Position numbers and translations under genes: made by a program. DNA of 41,605 nt from Acidobacteriota bacterium (GTDB lineage: Bacteria > Acidobacteriota > UBA6911 > RPQK01 > JAJDTT01): the NCBI GenBank assembly GCA_022827025.1, contig JAJDTT010000058.1, positions 1 to 41,605 on the forward strand, in the 5' to 3' direction. Positions 1 to 7,678 of the stretch are shown in pieces; the first letter of the stretch is position 1; each line of letters opens with the position of its first letter. The notes below the pieces were generated by a model. The model was not told where the DNA came from and did no database searches. It worked only from the letters and a program-made list of their open reading frames with translations.

Positions 1-1233
1 ACTGCGGGAATTGAAGGTGGCCACCGCGATCTGGTCGTTGGACTTGATCTCCCGGGAGAAGTCGGCCGATGCTCGTTGGAGCAGGTCCAGATGGGGCCGC
101 GTGCTTCCGCTCACGTCCAAGAGCAGGAGCACCCGGAACGGCGCCTCGGCGGGTTCGAACTTCTCGATGTTCTGGAGCACGTCGTCCTCGTAGACCAGGA
201 AGTCGTCCTGCGTCAGGTTCGAGACGCTCCGGTTGTTCCGCGGGTCCCGAACGGAGACGTTCAGGTAGACCCAGTTCACCAGGACCTTGAGAGAGTATCC
301 GGAGCCCGCAGCCGATTCTTGAGTACGCACCGGATCGCCGGGTCCCTCAGACTCTTCCAAATCGTCGGATCGAGGGTTCTCCGCAACCGGCGGCGGAACG
401 TCTCGATCCTGATTCGCCTCCGGCACATGGGAAATGGGTTGGACCCCGGCCGGGGGAAGCAATCGTTCGACCGGCACCCGGTCCACTCTCTTCGGCGGTT
501 TTCGAAAGCCGTCGGGCCGGAAGATCTTGCAGAGCACGTTGCCGCTGAGGCTGCTGGCGTAGAGCAGCGGCCCCCCGGCCCCGAGGTTCCTCTGCAGGGA
601 TCCGTTCTGCAATTCCAGTTCCCCGTTCCAGGAGAGGGTGCCGCCGGCTCGGATCCATCCACGGAGGTCCAGATCCGGGCTCAGTTGACAGGTGATTTTT
701 CCCCCGAACGACTCCAGGCGGATGTCGCCGCGGGGTTGGGTCCCGGTCCGGAAGAGGATGTCGCCGCTCTGGGTGCGAAGAGATACGGAAGAGGTCACGT
801 CCTCCGAGGTCAGCAGTCCGGAGAGGGTCCAGGCCTGCACCGGACCTTCCAACCCGTGGAGTTCGATGGCACTATGGGTTCCCCACACCAGGATGCCGAG
901 CGAGCGTGGAGCATGAATCTCCAGGTAGGCGGATTCGGACACGTGATCGTCGAATCGAACCGAGATCTGCGTCTGCTTGGGGCCTTCCCGGGTCTTGAGG
1001 GTGATCTTGTCCAGACGATTCGGATCGGAAGCCAGCTTCCGAAACCGGAGCTTCACCCGGTCGCCGTCCCAACCCCGGATGAACGTTCTCCCGAAGTCGT
1101 TGTGGACCTGGAGCGTTCCCCCTGGCGCCACCGACAGCAGTTGCTCGTCGGTGGATTCGGAAGCCCGGGAGGCGGGAGTCAGAAGCAGGGTGACGAAGAG
1201 GAGTGGAATTGGCGCGCCTGAGATTTGTCTCAA
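1..1233 (-). CDS. Secreted DUF4097-like / VWFA-domain protein (3' end outside window)
   Basis: Partial gene running off the left edge; 411 codons are visible. No ATG fits. The first usable start is a TTG at 1233, a few bases after AGGAAGACGAAAGG and followed by a signal peptide with hydrophobic core PIPLLFVTLLLTP. Residues about 35-240 are beta-rich (SVAPGGTLQVHND, LEIHAPRSLGILVWG, SGDILFRTG) and resemble DUF4097 putative-adhesin repeats. A Pro-rich linker follows. From about residue 315 the sequence matches acidobacterial VWFA-related proteins: WVYLNVSVRDPRNN, LTQDDFLVYED, then an intact metal site DVSGS at 373-377. The protein is probably exported and binds a ligand through the VWA fold. 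Partner and process are unknown. The adhesin/VWFA fusion is an inference from fold-like patterns. It is divergent from the gene at 1343. Confidence 0.75.
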   Translation of the reverse strand, partial: MRQISGAPIPLLFVTLLLTPASRASESTDEQLLSVAPGGTLQVHNDFGRTFIRGWDGDRVKLRFRKLASDPNRLDKITLKTREGPKQTQISVRFDDHVSESAYLEIHAPRSLGILVWGTHSAIELHGLEGPVQAWTLSGLLTSEDVTSSVSLRTQSGDILFRTGTQPRGDIRLESFGGKITCQLSPDLDLRGWIRAGGTLSWNGELELQNGSLQRNLGAGGPLLYASSLSGNVLCKIFRPDGFRKPPKRVDRVPVERLLPPAGVQPISHVPEANQDRDVPPPVAENPRSDDLEESEGPGDPVRTQESAAGSGYSLKVLVNWVYLNVSVRDPRNNRSVSNLTQDDFLVYEDDVLQNIEKFEPAEAPFRVLLLLDVSGSTRPHLDLLQRASADFSREIKSNDQIAVATFNSRS

Positions 1234-1342
1234 CCTTTCGTCTTCCTGATTTCATCTATCTAGACGAGGGGGCCGCGTATTGGGTTCAGCGGCAGCGAGA
1301 ATTGGAGACCGGTTAGAATTCCGGATCGTGGAGTGCTGGCAT

Positions 1343-2188
1343 ATGTGGAAGAGGCCGGGAATGTTTCTGGGACTGATGGTCTGGATCCTCTCCGGAGGTT
1401 CCGCCGTTGCGGAGGAGTCCCCGTACTTTCTCTATCTGTCCGATCAACGTGTCGTGACGGTGGAGTTGCTGGACCCCGGGATGGCGATCCTAAATTTCAT
1501 CAACTTGGGAGACAGCTTCGAAGCGGTGCGCGCTTACGAGTTGGTGCTGGTGGACGCGGAGGAGCGAACCGGCCGGGGACACCTGATCGTCCGGGAGGAT
1601 CCGCCCAGCCCGAGAGAGGTCTATCAGGTGAGCGGCCTGATCAAGCCCCACTCCTTCCTGGGATACAACATCGCGGGGCGGTATCAATTCGCCACGCCAC
1701 CGGAAAGGTGCTACCTCAAGGTGGGCGGACGCATTCTGGAGCTGGAGCCCCTGAACGAGGAACAATTCGACCAGTTGGCCTCCATGGTGACCGAGTTGGA
1801 CCTGAAGGCGGCCAATTCGGCCGCCATGGTGCGGGACGTGGGTTTCACCCGCGGGTATGGCATTCTCCACAAGGCCTCGGACATCGACGCCCGGCTCCGC
1901 GGCTACTTTCCCGACTCGGAGGTCATTCCCACCGTTCTCGCGGAGGGTTCCGAACCGCAACTGCCGAGCGACGCCGCCCACCTGGAGGATCCGGTGGTGG
2001 TGGTCGTCAGCGTCATGATCAGTCCCTGGGGAGGCGTCTACGATCTTGAAGTGGTGGAGGGCGTCGACGAGAAGCTGGATCAGATGGCCCTCGACACGGT
2101 CCGCAACTCGTGGCGCTTCCTGCCGGCCATCTCCAAGGGAGAGATCGTCACCAGCGAGCTGACCCTGAACGTCCGGTTCAGGAGGTAG
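1343..2188 (+). CDS. Secreted protein with TonB-C-like C-terminal domain
   Basis: 281 residues from the ATG at 1343, which has GGAG nine bases upstream. An upstream in-frame start at 1280 would put 21 polar residues before the signal peptide and is less likely. Residues 1-25 (MWKRPGMFLGLMVWILSGGS) form a signal peptide. The middle is unassigned. The last 70 residues (VVVVVSVMISPWGGVYDLEV, then LDQMALDTVRNSWRFLPA, ending in LTLNVRFRR) follow the beta-alpha-beta pattern of TonB C-terminal domains, including the residue order before a W-x-F-x-P-A turn. There is no N-terminal anchor helix with a Pro-rich spacer, so it is not a classical TonB. In acidobacteria such domains occur in soluble periplasmic proteins of unknown role. 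Divergently transcribed from the VWFA gene, with 109 bases between them. Confidence 0.6.
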   Translation: MWKRPGMFLGLMVWILSGGSAVAEESPYFLYLSDQRVVTVELLDPGMAILNFINLGDSFEAVRAYELVLVDAEERTGRGHLIVREDPPSPREVYQVSGLIKPHSFLGYNIAGRYQFATPPERCYLKVGGRILELEPLNEEQFDQLASMVTELDLKAANSAAMVRDVGFTRGYGILHKASDIDARLRGYFPDSEVIPTVLAEGSEPQLPSDAAHLEDPVVVVVSVMISPWGGVYDLEVVEGVDEKLDQMALDTVRNSWRFLPAISKGEIVTSELTLNVRFRR

Positions 2189-2245
2189 GTGGAGCGGGTT
2201 TGTCGGTCGGAACCGGTCCAGCCGCAATCCTTGGGGCGGCGGGGA

Positions 2246-2395
2246 TCACGCCAGGAAATACCGGAAATCCGTATAGTCACCCGCCAGGACGATGTCGCCC
2301 TTGCGGGCCACGGCGGCAACAGCGATAGGTCCGTAGGGGCTCCCCTTGTGGGTGCCCTCTTGCCGTAGAAGCGAGCCATCACCCCAGGTAAGGCG
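2246..2395 (-). pseudogene. Possible C-terminal remnant of a coding region, containing a family B repeat
   Basis: An open frame on the minus strand ends at a TGA (2246-2248) with the peptide KGDIVLAGDYTDFRYFLA. It has no start of its own and its upstream part runs into the end of the nucleotidyltransferase gene in another frame. The middle of the frame (EGTHKGSPYG) is simply a translation of the repeat at 2333. It may be the tail of a lost gene into which the repeat inserted, or chance. Confidence 0.25.
2333..2365 (+). repeat. Family B dispersed repeat, copy 1
   Basis: Reads GTAGGGGCTCCCCTTG followed by TGGGTGCCCTCTTGCC. It aligns along its length with the copies at 13228-13270 (reverse orientation) and 28013-28042. 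The core is weakly palindromic. It lies just downstream of the nucleotidyltransferase gene, which ends at 2379. Confidence 0.6.
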
Positions 2396-3179
2396 AAATG
2401 GTCGGCCAAGCCCCTCGAACGCGCCCGTAGTGGCGTGTCAGCCGGGGAAAGTCGGGCGAAGCCGGATCCGGCGTCCGAGGCTGTAGATCCGGTCCGAGAT
2501 AGAGGCAGCCCACCTCTTCAGGAGGGAGTTCGCTCACGGTCGTTGTCGCCGAATCCACCGCCGCGATCCAGCGCCGCTTCAGTCTCCTGAGATCAAGCGG
2601 TTTCCTCAAACTGAGACGATCGAGATCCGTCTTCCGGTAGGCGACGTGTCGTCCCATTTGGTCCAACAGGAACTCCGGCGTTAAGCCGGGGTCTTTGCCG
2701 CTGGCCGCCCATACCAGAGCGCCAAGCGAAAGATACGTATCGTGCTGGTGCAACACATCCACGAAGTCGCGAATTTCACTGCGTCCTGCCAGGGCCAGAA
2801 CCTTGTTGGTCGCAGCGTCGGCGTCATGGAGGCGATAGCCGCAGAGGTCGTCTTTTTGGACCGGAAAAAAGCGGAACGCGCTGTCGTAGGCCCATTCCAT
2901 TTTCAACTGCTGATCCGCGATTTCCACAAGAGCTCGATGGAATGTTGGGGTTCGCAGTACCCATGAGATCACGTATCCGGCATGCCGAAGCGATTGAGCA
3001 TCCGCCGCCGCACTCTGGGCGATGCTGTCTTCCACACCGCGGAACAGATCGATGTCGTCTGAGAATCGTGGCGAATTGGCGTCTCGATGGAGGACCGTAG
3101 CGTCGGCAACGTCGCTTTCCGGGCTGCGATTCGAGGCGATCTGGCGCAGAATTTCGGCTTGCGCAGAGGTTAGCGGCAC
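2379..3179 (-). CDS. AbiEii/AbiGii-type nucleotidyltransferase, putative toxin of a two-gene pair
   Basis: 266 residues from a GTG that overlaps the end of the upstream small gene by 10 bases. The nucleotidyltransferase-fold signature is PRFSDDIDLF (residues 37-46), with the metal-binding acidic pair D42 and D44. Before it comes ADATVLHRDA, where related proteins carry a glycine-containing AGGT or AGAT loop, so one glycine of the phosphate-binding loop is Asp here. Later segments such as RLHDADAATNKVLALAGR, EIRDFVDVL and the ending VRGAWPTI look full length for this family. AbiEii proteins transfer nucleotides to RNA or protein targets and can be toxins of type IV toxin-antitoxin or phage-abortive systems. 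The function of this copy is not shown. It sits between a TonB-C-like gene and the hem operon. Confidence 0.75.
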   Translation of the reverse strand: MPLTSAQAEILRQIASNRSPESDVADATVLHRDANSPRFSDDIDLFRGVEDSIAQSAAADAQSLRHAGYVISWVLRTPTFHRALVEIADQQLKMEWAYDSAFRFFPVQKDDLCGYRLHDADAATNKVLALAGRSEIRDFVDVLHQHDTYLSLGALVWAASGKDPGLTPEFLLDQMGRHVAYRKTDLDRLSLRKPLDLRRLKRRWIAAVDSATTTVSELPPEEVGCLYLGPDLQPRTPDPASPDFPRLTRHYGRVRGAWPTISPYLG

Positions 3180-3418
3180 AGCTTCGCGGCGAGCAGAAAT
3201 CCGGAATGGCCACCGTTCTTTCTCAGGCCATCGACAATCATGGGGAGGTCTGCAAGCGTGATTTCCAGATCAGCGCGCAGGTACCAGAAGCACTGTGCGT
3301 GGAATCGGCGAAAAGCGCGCCTCGCCGTGCGCAAACGAGCCTCGTCGGTCAGATCGGACGATGTCGTCGAGGGTTCCTCTTGAGTTGAAACGCGCCGTTG
3401 CACCACCTCCGTCTGCAT
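3170..3418 (-). CDS. Small protein, partner (possible antitoxin) of the nucleotidyltransferase
   Basis: 82 residues. The ATG is well supported by AAGGAG seven bases upstream (the best ribosome site in this part of the window), and the stop overlaps the GTG of the nucleotidyltransferase gene, so the two are translationally coupled. The protein starts with a polar, Thr/Ser-rich stretch, then has a compact region RTARRAFRRFHAQCFWYLRA, DLEITLADLPMIVDGLRKNG and GGHSGFLLAAKLC. It has no visible HTH, so it is not the usual AbiEi regulator. Gene order (small first, nucleotidyltransferase second) suits an antitoxin or an accessory subunit. I do not recognise a named domain. Confidence 0.65.
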   Translation of the reverse strand: MQTEVVQRRVSTQEEPSTTSSDLTDEARLRTARRAFRRFHAQCFWYLRADLEITLADLPMIVDGLRKNGGHSGFLLAAKLCR

Positions 3419-3552
3419 GACGAATCTCCTTCGGGCGCCGGCCCAGTTTCCAACGTTTCTCGAAGTTTACCAGTCCGCGCAAATTGTCGTAGAGAATCGG
3501 CTACGGTTAGCCTTGGGGGAGCCTTATCGGAGGATCCTCGACGTGAAATTCT

Positions 3553-4356
3553 TCAGATTCTGCTCCAGTCAGCCTTCCGATCGCAGTATCCACAGATAGC
3601 GCCGAACAGCCCCGGGATGGTGGATTCCCGGGATTCGACGGCTACTTGGAATCCATAATCGCGGGCCGTTGCGGCCGTGATGGGGCCTATGGCGGCGCAG
3701 GGAACGGATCGAACGGCGTCCGGATCTGTCGCCAGCTTCATCAGGTGGCGTACTGTGGAGGAGCTCGTGAAGGTAATGAGATCGGGTGTGCCCGTGTCGA
3801 GGGCCTGCTTGAGGGCCAATCGACTCTCCTCCGGAACCACCGTGTCGTAGACGGGAACCACTTCCACCCGGGCGCCGTAGCGGCTCAACTCCCGGGGCAG
3901 CAGGGAGCGGGCCTGGCTGGCTCTCGGAATCAGTATGCTCAAGTCCTCGATTTGGTTCGAGTGAAGTTCCAGAAACGCCTCCAGGACACCCTCCGCCTGG
4001 TAACGCGCCGGCACCAGGTGAACCTCCCGGCCAAACCGTTGCACTCGCCGGGCCGTGGCTGGTCCGATGGCGCAGATTCGGGGGGATGGTTCGTCCTTCC
4101 CGGACAAGGGCGAGTCCAGCTCCCGAGCCCGCGAGAGGAAGATCTCGGCGCCGTTGACGCTGGTGAAGAAGAGCCAGTCGAAGCGGTGGGCCCTGGCGAT
4201 GCAAGGATCCAGCTCCCGGTTGGGCCGGGGCACGATCTCGATGGCCGGGATCTCCACGACGTCAGCGCCCGCTTCGCGCAGAAGCCGGGAGAACTCGCCC
4301 ACTTGCGCGCGGCTCCGGGTCACCAGGATTCTCCGTCCTTCCAGCGGACCGCTCAT
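3553..4356 (-). CDS. hemD: Uroporphyrinogen-III synthase
   Basis: 267 residues starting at the ATG that overlaps the hemC stop in an ATGA (4353-4356). A longer open frame reaching to 4680 is only the antisense shadow of hemC. HemD closes and inverts ring D of hydroxymethylbilane to form uroporphyrinogen III. Visible family features are the start RRILVTRSRAQVGEFSRLLR, the FDWLFFTSVNGAEIFLSR segment ending the first half, the hinge CAIGPATARRVQRFG, and the second-half LITFTSSSTVRHLMKL and CAAIGPITAATARDYGF. HemD sequences diverge strongly, so the operon position after hemA and hemC is important evidence. It is the last gene of the operon. No hemB follows; the next gene downstream is the nucleotidyltransferase pair. 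Confidence 0.92.
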   Translation of the reverse strand: MSGPLEGRRILVTRSRAQVGEFSRLLREAGADVVEIPAIEIVPRPNRELDPCIARAHRFDWLFFTSVNGAEIFLSRARELDSPLSGKDEPSPRICAIGPATARRVQRFGREVHLVPARYQAEGVLEAFLELHSNQIEDLSILIPRASQARSLLPRELSRYGARVEVVPVYDTVVPEESRLALKQALDTGTPDLITFTSSSTVRHLMKLATDPDAVRSVPCAAIGPITAATARDYGFQVAVESRESTIPGLFGAICGYCDRKADWSRI

Positions 4357-5291
4357 ACCGGACCCCTTTCCTCCAGTTCCCGAAGGATTTCGCCGCCTCC
4401 CCGGGAGAGGATCGACTCGGCGGCGTCGAGGGCCATCTGCGGAAGCTCCCGTTCGGGTCCGTGGACGTGGTGGCGGAGGCTTATCGGCCGGTAAGGGCTG
4501 GCCAGAATGGCCTGAAATTCGCCGCCGTCGGACGTGAGCGAGGCATGAGCCCCCATGGGAACCTGGCAGCCTCCGCCCATCCGCTCCAGGAACCTCCGTT
4601 CGGCGTCGGTGCAGATTCGGGTCGGAGGATGGTCGATGGCAGCCAGCAGCTCCCGGGTCTGCCGGTCGCCGCAACGGCATTCCACGGCCAGGGCGCCCTG
4701 TCCGATGGCGGACAGCATCTGGTCCTGGGAGAAGGTGAATGCGATCCGGTCTTCCAGGCCGAGTCTCTTGAGGCCGGCGGCCGCCAGGACGATCCCGTCC
4801 AGGCGCTGCTCTTCCATCTTCCGGATTCGCGTCCCCACGTTCCCTCGAAGAGGGAGGATCTCCAGGTCGGGACGAAGAAGCCGCAACTGGACGGTGCGTC
4901 TCAGGGAACTGGTGCCGATCCGGCCGTTTCGGGGGATCTCCTGGGGACTTCTCGTCTCAAGCAGCGAGACCAGGGCGTCGCGCGGGTCCTCGCGCTGGGG
5001 GATGGCGGCCAGGCAGAGCCCGGGGGGCAACTCGGAGGGCAGGTCCTTGAGGCTGTGGATCGCCAGGTCGATCTCCTCCTGCAGGAGGGCGTCCTCGATC
5101 TCCTTGACGAACATCCGTTTCACCGAGAGCCCCGCGAACTGCGGTTCGGGCCGCGGCTGGTCTCCGCTGGTTCGGATCACCCGGACCCCGGTTTGGATAT
5201 CGGGATGGCGCCGCTCCAACTCGTGGCAGACGATCTCGGCCTGCCGCAACGCCAGGGGGCTTCCCCGCGACCCCACCCGGATCCGTCTCAT
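4353..5291 (-). CDS. hemC: Porphobilinogen deaminase (hydroxymethylbilane synthase)
   Basis: 312 residues, normal length. It polymerises four porphobilinogens into hydroxymethylbilane in the cytoplasm, using a dipyrromethane cofactor bound to a cysteine. Visible features are the N-terminal RIRVGSRGSPLALRQAE, the catalytic-Asp segment HSLKDLP (D83), the Arg-rich IGTSSLRRTVQL, and the cofactor attachment site MGGGCQVPMGAHA with Cys242. It overlaps hemA upstream by four bases (ATGA at 5288-5291) and hemD downstream by four bases, so all three are probably translated from one message. All expected catalytic residues are present. Confidence 0.96.
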   Translation of the reverse strand: MRRIRVGSRGSPLALRQAEIVCHELERRHPDIQTGVRVIRTSGDQPRPEPQFAGLSVKRMFVKEIEDALLQEEIDLAIHSLKDLPSELPPGLCLAAIPQREDPRDALVSLLETRSPQEIPRNGRIGTSSLRRTVQLRLLRPDLEILPLRGNVGTRIRKMEEQRLDGIVLAAAGLKRLGLEDRIAFTFSQDQMLSAIGQGALAVECRCGDRQTRELLAAIDHPPTRICTDAERRFLERMGGGCQVPMGAHASLTSDGGEFQAILASPYRPISLRHHVHGPERELPQMALDAAESILSRGGGEILRELEERGPV

Positions 5292-6553
5292 TCCCCTTTG
5301 TCCAGATCGAAGGCCTGCTTGATCATCTGGATGTTGTGCAATCGCCGCTGCGGGTCCTGGGCCGGTGACTTGATCTCCATGATGATGGGGTGCGCGATGC
5401 GGCGCGCCGTCTTGCGGAGAATCTGTTCCATCCGGGTGGAATCGGTGTCGTTCATTCCCTGGCGGCCCGGTTCCAGTTGAGCCAGGCAGATTTCTTCGAG
5501 GCGGCCCCTCAGGCCGGCGATGAGCGGTCCCAGGCTCATGGAAGCGATGCGCTGCATGTGGCGCTCGGATTCCTGCCGGACGATCTCCTCGGCCAGCTCG
5601 GCTTCGCGCCGGCGTTCCCGCAAATTGGCGCCGATCACAGTCTGCAGGTCGTCGATGTCGTAGAGGAAGACGTTTTCGATCTGGTTCACCCGGGGGTTCA
5701 CGTTTCTGGGGACCGCGATGTCGATGATGAACAGGGGTGCGTATTTGCGCCGGTGGACCGCGTCGTTGACGGTCTCGGGACCCAGGATGTAGGAGTCGGA
5801 ACTGGTGGAGACCAGCAGGATGTCCGACTCGGGAAGGCGCTCTTCCAGGTCGGCCATGGGAATCGACGTGGCGCCGAACAGGGAGGCCAGTTGTTGGGAT
5901 CGCGCCTCCGTCCGGCTGGCGACGAAGACCCGGGAGATCCCGGAGCGGACCAGGCTGCGGGTGGCCAGTTCGGCCATCTTGCCCGCGCCCAGCAGCAGAA
6001 CCGACTTGCCCTTGAGACTCCCGAAGATCTTTCGGGCCAGCTCCACCGCCACCGAGCTGACCGAAACCGCGGATTGGGAGATTCCGGTATCGGTCCGGAC
6101 CCGTTTGGCGACCCGGAACGCGGACGGAAGGAGGGCCTTCAGCGCCGTTCCCGCGGCTCCCGACTGCCCCGAAACGGCGTACGCCTGTTTCAACTGTCCC
6201 AGGATCTGGGCTTCTCCGGGAACCATGGAGTCGAGGCTGCTGGCCACCCGGAAAACGTGTACCACGGCATCCCGTTCGCGCAGGGCGTACAGGTATTGCT
6301 CGAGCGAATCGGGCTCCAGCGAGTGGTAGCGGTAAAGGAAGTCCTTGATACCGGCGATGGCCTCTTCGTCGTCTCTACCCTGGGCCAGGATCTCGACCCG
6401 GTTGCAGGTCGACAGGATCATGCTCTCCCGAATCTGGTAGTCCCGGCGCAACGCCGCCAGGGCGGACGTGACCGCTTCCTCGCGGAAGGCGACGCGTTCC
6501 CGAATCTCGATGGGAGCCGTCTTGTGGCTCAATCCGACTAGGACAGGATGCAT
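5288..6553 (-). CDS. hemA: Glutamyl-tRNA reductase
   Basis: 421 residues. It reduces glutamyl-tRNA(Glu) to glutamate-1-semialdehyde, the first committed step of C5-pathway tetrapyrrole synthesis. Residues 1-20 (HPVLVGLSHKTAPIEIRERV) and the catalytic cysteine motif STCNRVEI with Cys50 are typical. The middle has VFRVASSLDSMVPGEAQILG, the NADPH-binding VLLLGAGKMAELA and the aspartate region IDIAVPRNVNP. The C-terminal dimerisation helix ends at SPAQDPQRRLHNIQ. The gene is first of the overlapping hemA-hemC-hemD set and lies 33 bases after ccsA. That spacer holds a small inverted repeat (CTCCAC and GTGGAG) that could affect hemA translation. Confidence 0.96.
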   Translation of the reverse strand: MHPVLVGLSHKTAPIEIRERVAFREEAVTSALAALRRDYQIRESMILSTCNRVEILAQGRDDEEAIAGIKDFLYRYHSLEPDSLEQYLYALRERDAVVHVFRVASSLDSMVPGEAQILGQLKQAYAVSGQSGAAGTALKALLPSAFRVAKRVRTDTGISQSAVSVSSVAVELARKIFGSLKGKSVLLLGAGKMAELATRSLVRSGISRVFVASRTEARSQQLASLFGATSIPMADLEERLPESDILLVSTSSDSYILGPETVNDAVHRRKYAPLFIIDIAVPRNVNPRVNQIENVFLYDIDDLQTVIGANLRERRREAELAEEIVRQESERHMQRIASMSLGPLIAGLRGRLEEICLAQLEPGRQGMNDTDSTRMEQILRKTARRIAHPIIMEIKSPAQDPQRRLHNIQMIKQAFDLDKGE

Positions 6554-6586
6554 GGTCGAGGCCTCTCCACTCCGAATGTGGAGGGA

Positions 6587-7390
6587 CTAGAACTGGTGAA
6601 GGCCTCCAAAGTAGCTGGCGCCCAGATAGGTGAACAGCACCCACAGGAATCCGGCCATGCTCACCACCGCGGCTCTCTTTCCCCGCCAGCCCGCCGTCAG
6701 CCGCAGGTAGATCAGAGCCAGATAGATGCACCAGGTGACCATGGCCGAAACGACCTTGGGATCCTTGTGCCATCCGTTGACCCAGTCCTGCTCGGCCCAG
6801 ACGATCCCCGTCAGGAGCCCGGCGGTCATGAAGCAGAATCCGGCCACCAGGAATTTCAGGAACAGGTCGTCCAGCGTGGTCAGGGAAGGGAGTTGGTAGT
6901 AGAAGGTCTTGGGTTTCTTGTTTTTGAGCTCCCGCTCCTCGAATACGTAGAGGACGCCCGCCACGAAAGTGACCAGAAACATGCCGTAGGCCAGGAACAT
7001 GAGCGGGGTATGCACGTAGAGCCAGGCGCTGCTCAGCATTGGCTTGATGGGAGAGGCCTTCAGAAAGACCGTTCCCAGCATCAGCGCCGCCACCGCCGGC
7101 AGCAGGAAAGTGCTCAGGGCCCGGATCCGGTACCGGACGTAGGAAACGAAAAAGCAAAGGGAGACGGTCCAGGCGAAAAACGCCAGGGAATCGCGAAGAC
7201 CGGTGAGCGGGAAATGTGCCGTCTCCACGGCGGATGCGATGAGGAATCCGGAGTGCAGCCCGAAGCCGATTCCCACCGTAATGACCGCAAGCCGGAAGAG
7301 GGTCGTCTTGTTGGAGAAGAAGACGAGAGTGCTGAAGCCGAGTCCGGCCACGTAAAATGCAAAGGCGGTGTTGAAGAGGAGGCCGCTCAC
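6587..7390 (-). CDS. CcsA/HemX-like cytochrome c assembly membrane protein
   Basis: 267 residues beginning with GTG. Eight or so hydrophobic segments are visible, for example FAFYVAGLGFSTLVFF, LAVITVGIGFGLHSGFLIA, SLCFFVSYV and FLLPAVAALMLGTVFL. The conserved tail motif WAEQDWVNGWHKDPK corresponds to the Trp-rich heme-handling loop of the CcsA/CcmC/HemX family. A His in YVHTPLMFLAYGMFL and His46 in the second helix are candidate heme ligands. Family members deliver heme to apocytochrome c or, as HemX, affect GluTR levels. Its place directly before hemA fits the HemX arrangement. I cannot separate the two roles from sequence. It is the first gene of the minus-strand hem operon and starts beside a repeat block. 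Confidence 0.85.
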   Translation of the reverse strand: MSGLLFNTAFAFYVAGLGFSTLVFFSNKTTLFRLAVITVGIGFGLHSGFLIASAVETAHFPLTGLRDSLAFFAWTVSLCFFVSYVRYRIRALSTFLLPAVAALMLGTVFLKASPIKPMLSSAWLYVHTPLMFLAYGMFLVTFVAGVLYVFEERELKNKKPKTFYYQLPSLTTLDDLFLKFLVAGFCFMTAGLLTGIVWAEQDWVNGWHKDPKVVSAMVTWCIYLALIYLRLTAGWRGKRAAVVSMAGFLWVLFTYLGASYFGGLHQF

Positions 7391-7398
7391 GGGGGGCC

Positions 7399-7404
7399 AT
7401 TATA
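7399..7404 (-). promoter_or_regulatory. Candidate -10 box for the ccsA-hem operon (possible leaderless start)
   Basis: A perfect TATAAT on the minus strand ends eight bases before the ccsA GTG. An 18-base spacer upstream lies GCGACA, a partial -35, which falls in the hairpin at 7411-7430. No Shine-Dalgarno is present, so transcription may begin at the GTG itself. Read by eye only. Confidence 0.35.
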
Positions 7405-7570
7405 GTGGAGCGGCGACTCTCCTGTCGCCGAAGGAGCGGCGGCATCCCTGCCGCGGAGCAGGGGGGTAGGGACGGCAGTCTCCCCTTTACACTTGCCCGC
7501 TATATAGGTAGGCAAAGACAGGGCGACTAGAAATCGCCCTTCCTGGTGGGCGATTGGAAATCGCCCCTCC
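7405..7570 (+). repeat. Family A hairpin mosaic between ccsA and trpS
   Basis: The 288-base spacer between the divergent ccsA and trpS genes is mostly repeat. Four hairpins are visible: 7411-7430 (CGGCGAC/GTCGCCG), 7439-7454 (GCGGCA/TGCCGC), 7521-7539 (GGGCGA/TCGCCC) and 7548-7566 (GGGCGAT/ATCGCCC). Between the second and third is a G-rich linker, CAGGGGGGTAGGGACGG then CAGTCTCCCCTTTAC (7458-7490), which recurs at 35129-35160 (inverted) and 41388-41410. Between 7571 and 7678 I see no further feature apart from GGGAGA serving trpS. Confidence 0.8.
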
Positions 7571-7678
7571 TCCGGTTGCGAGACGGGGGGATCTGGTAAA
7601 TCATGGGCGGCGCATTCGAATGGGGACGGCGGCCGCGGCAATAGGGAGTCCGGGCAGGTTGACTGGGAGACCGGAATC

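Noticed and set aside
76-1221. Long plus-strand open frame (381 codons)
   Set aside because: Antisense shadow; the minus strand has a signal peptide, a VWFA domain and the DVSGS motif in this stretch.
4356-4680. Extended N-terminus for HemD (375 residues)
   Set aside because: The first 108 residues are the shadow of hemC; the ATG in the ATGA overlap gives the normal family length.
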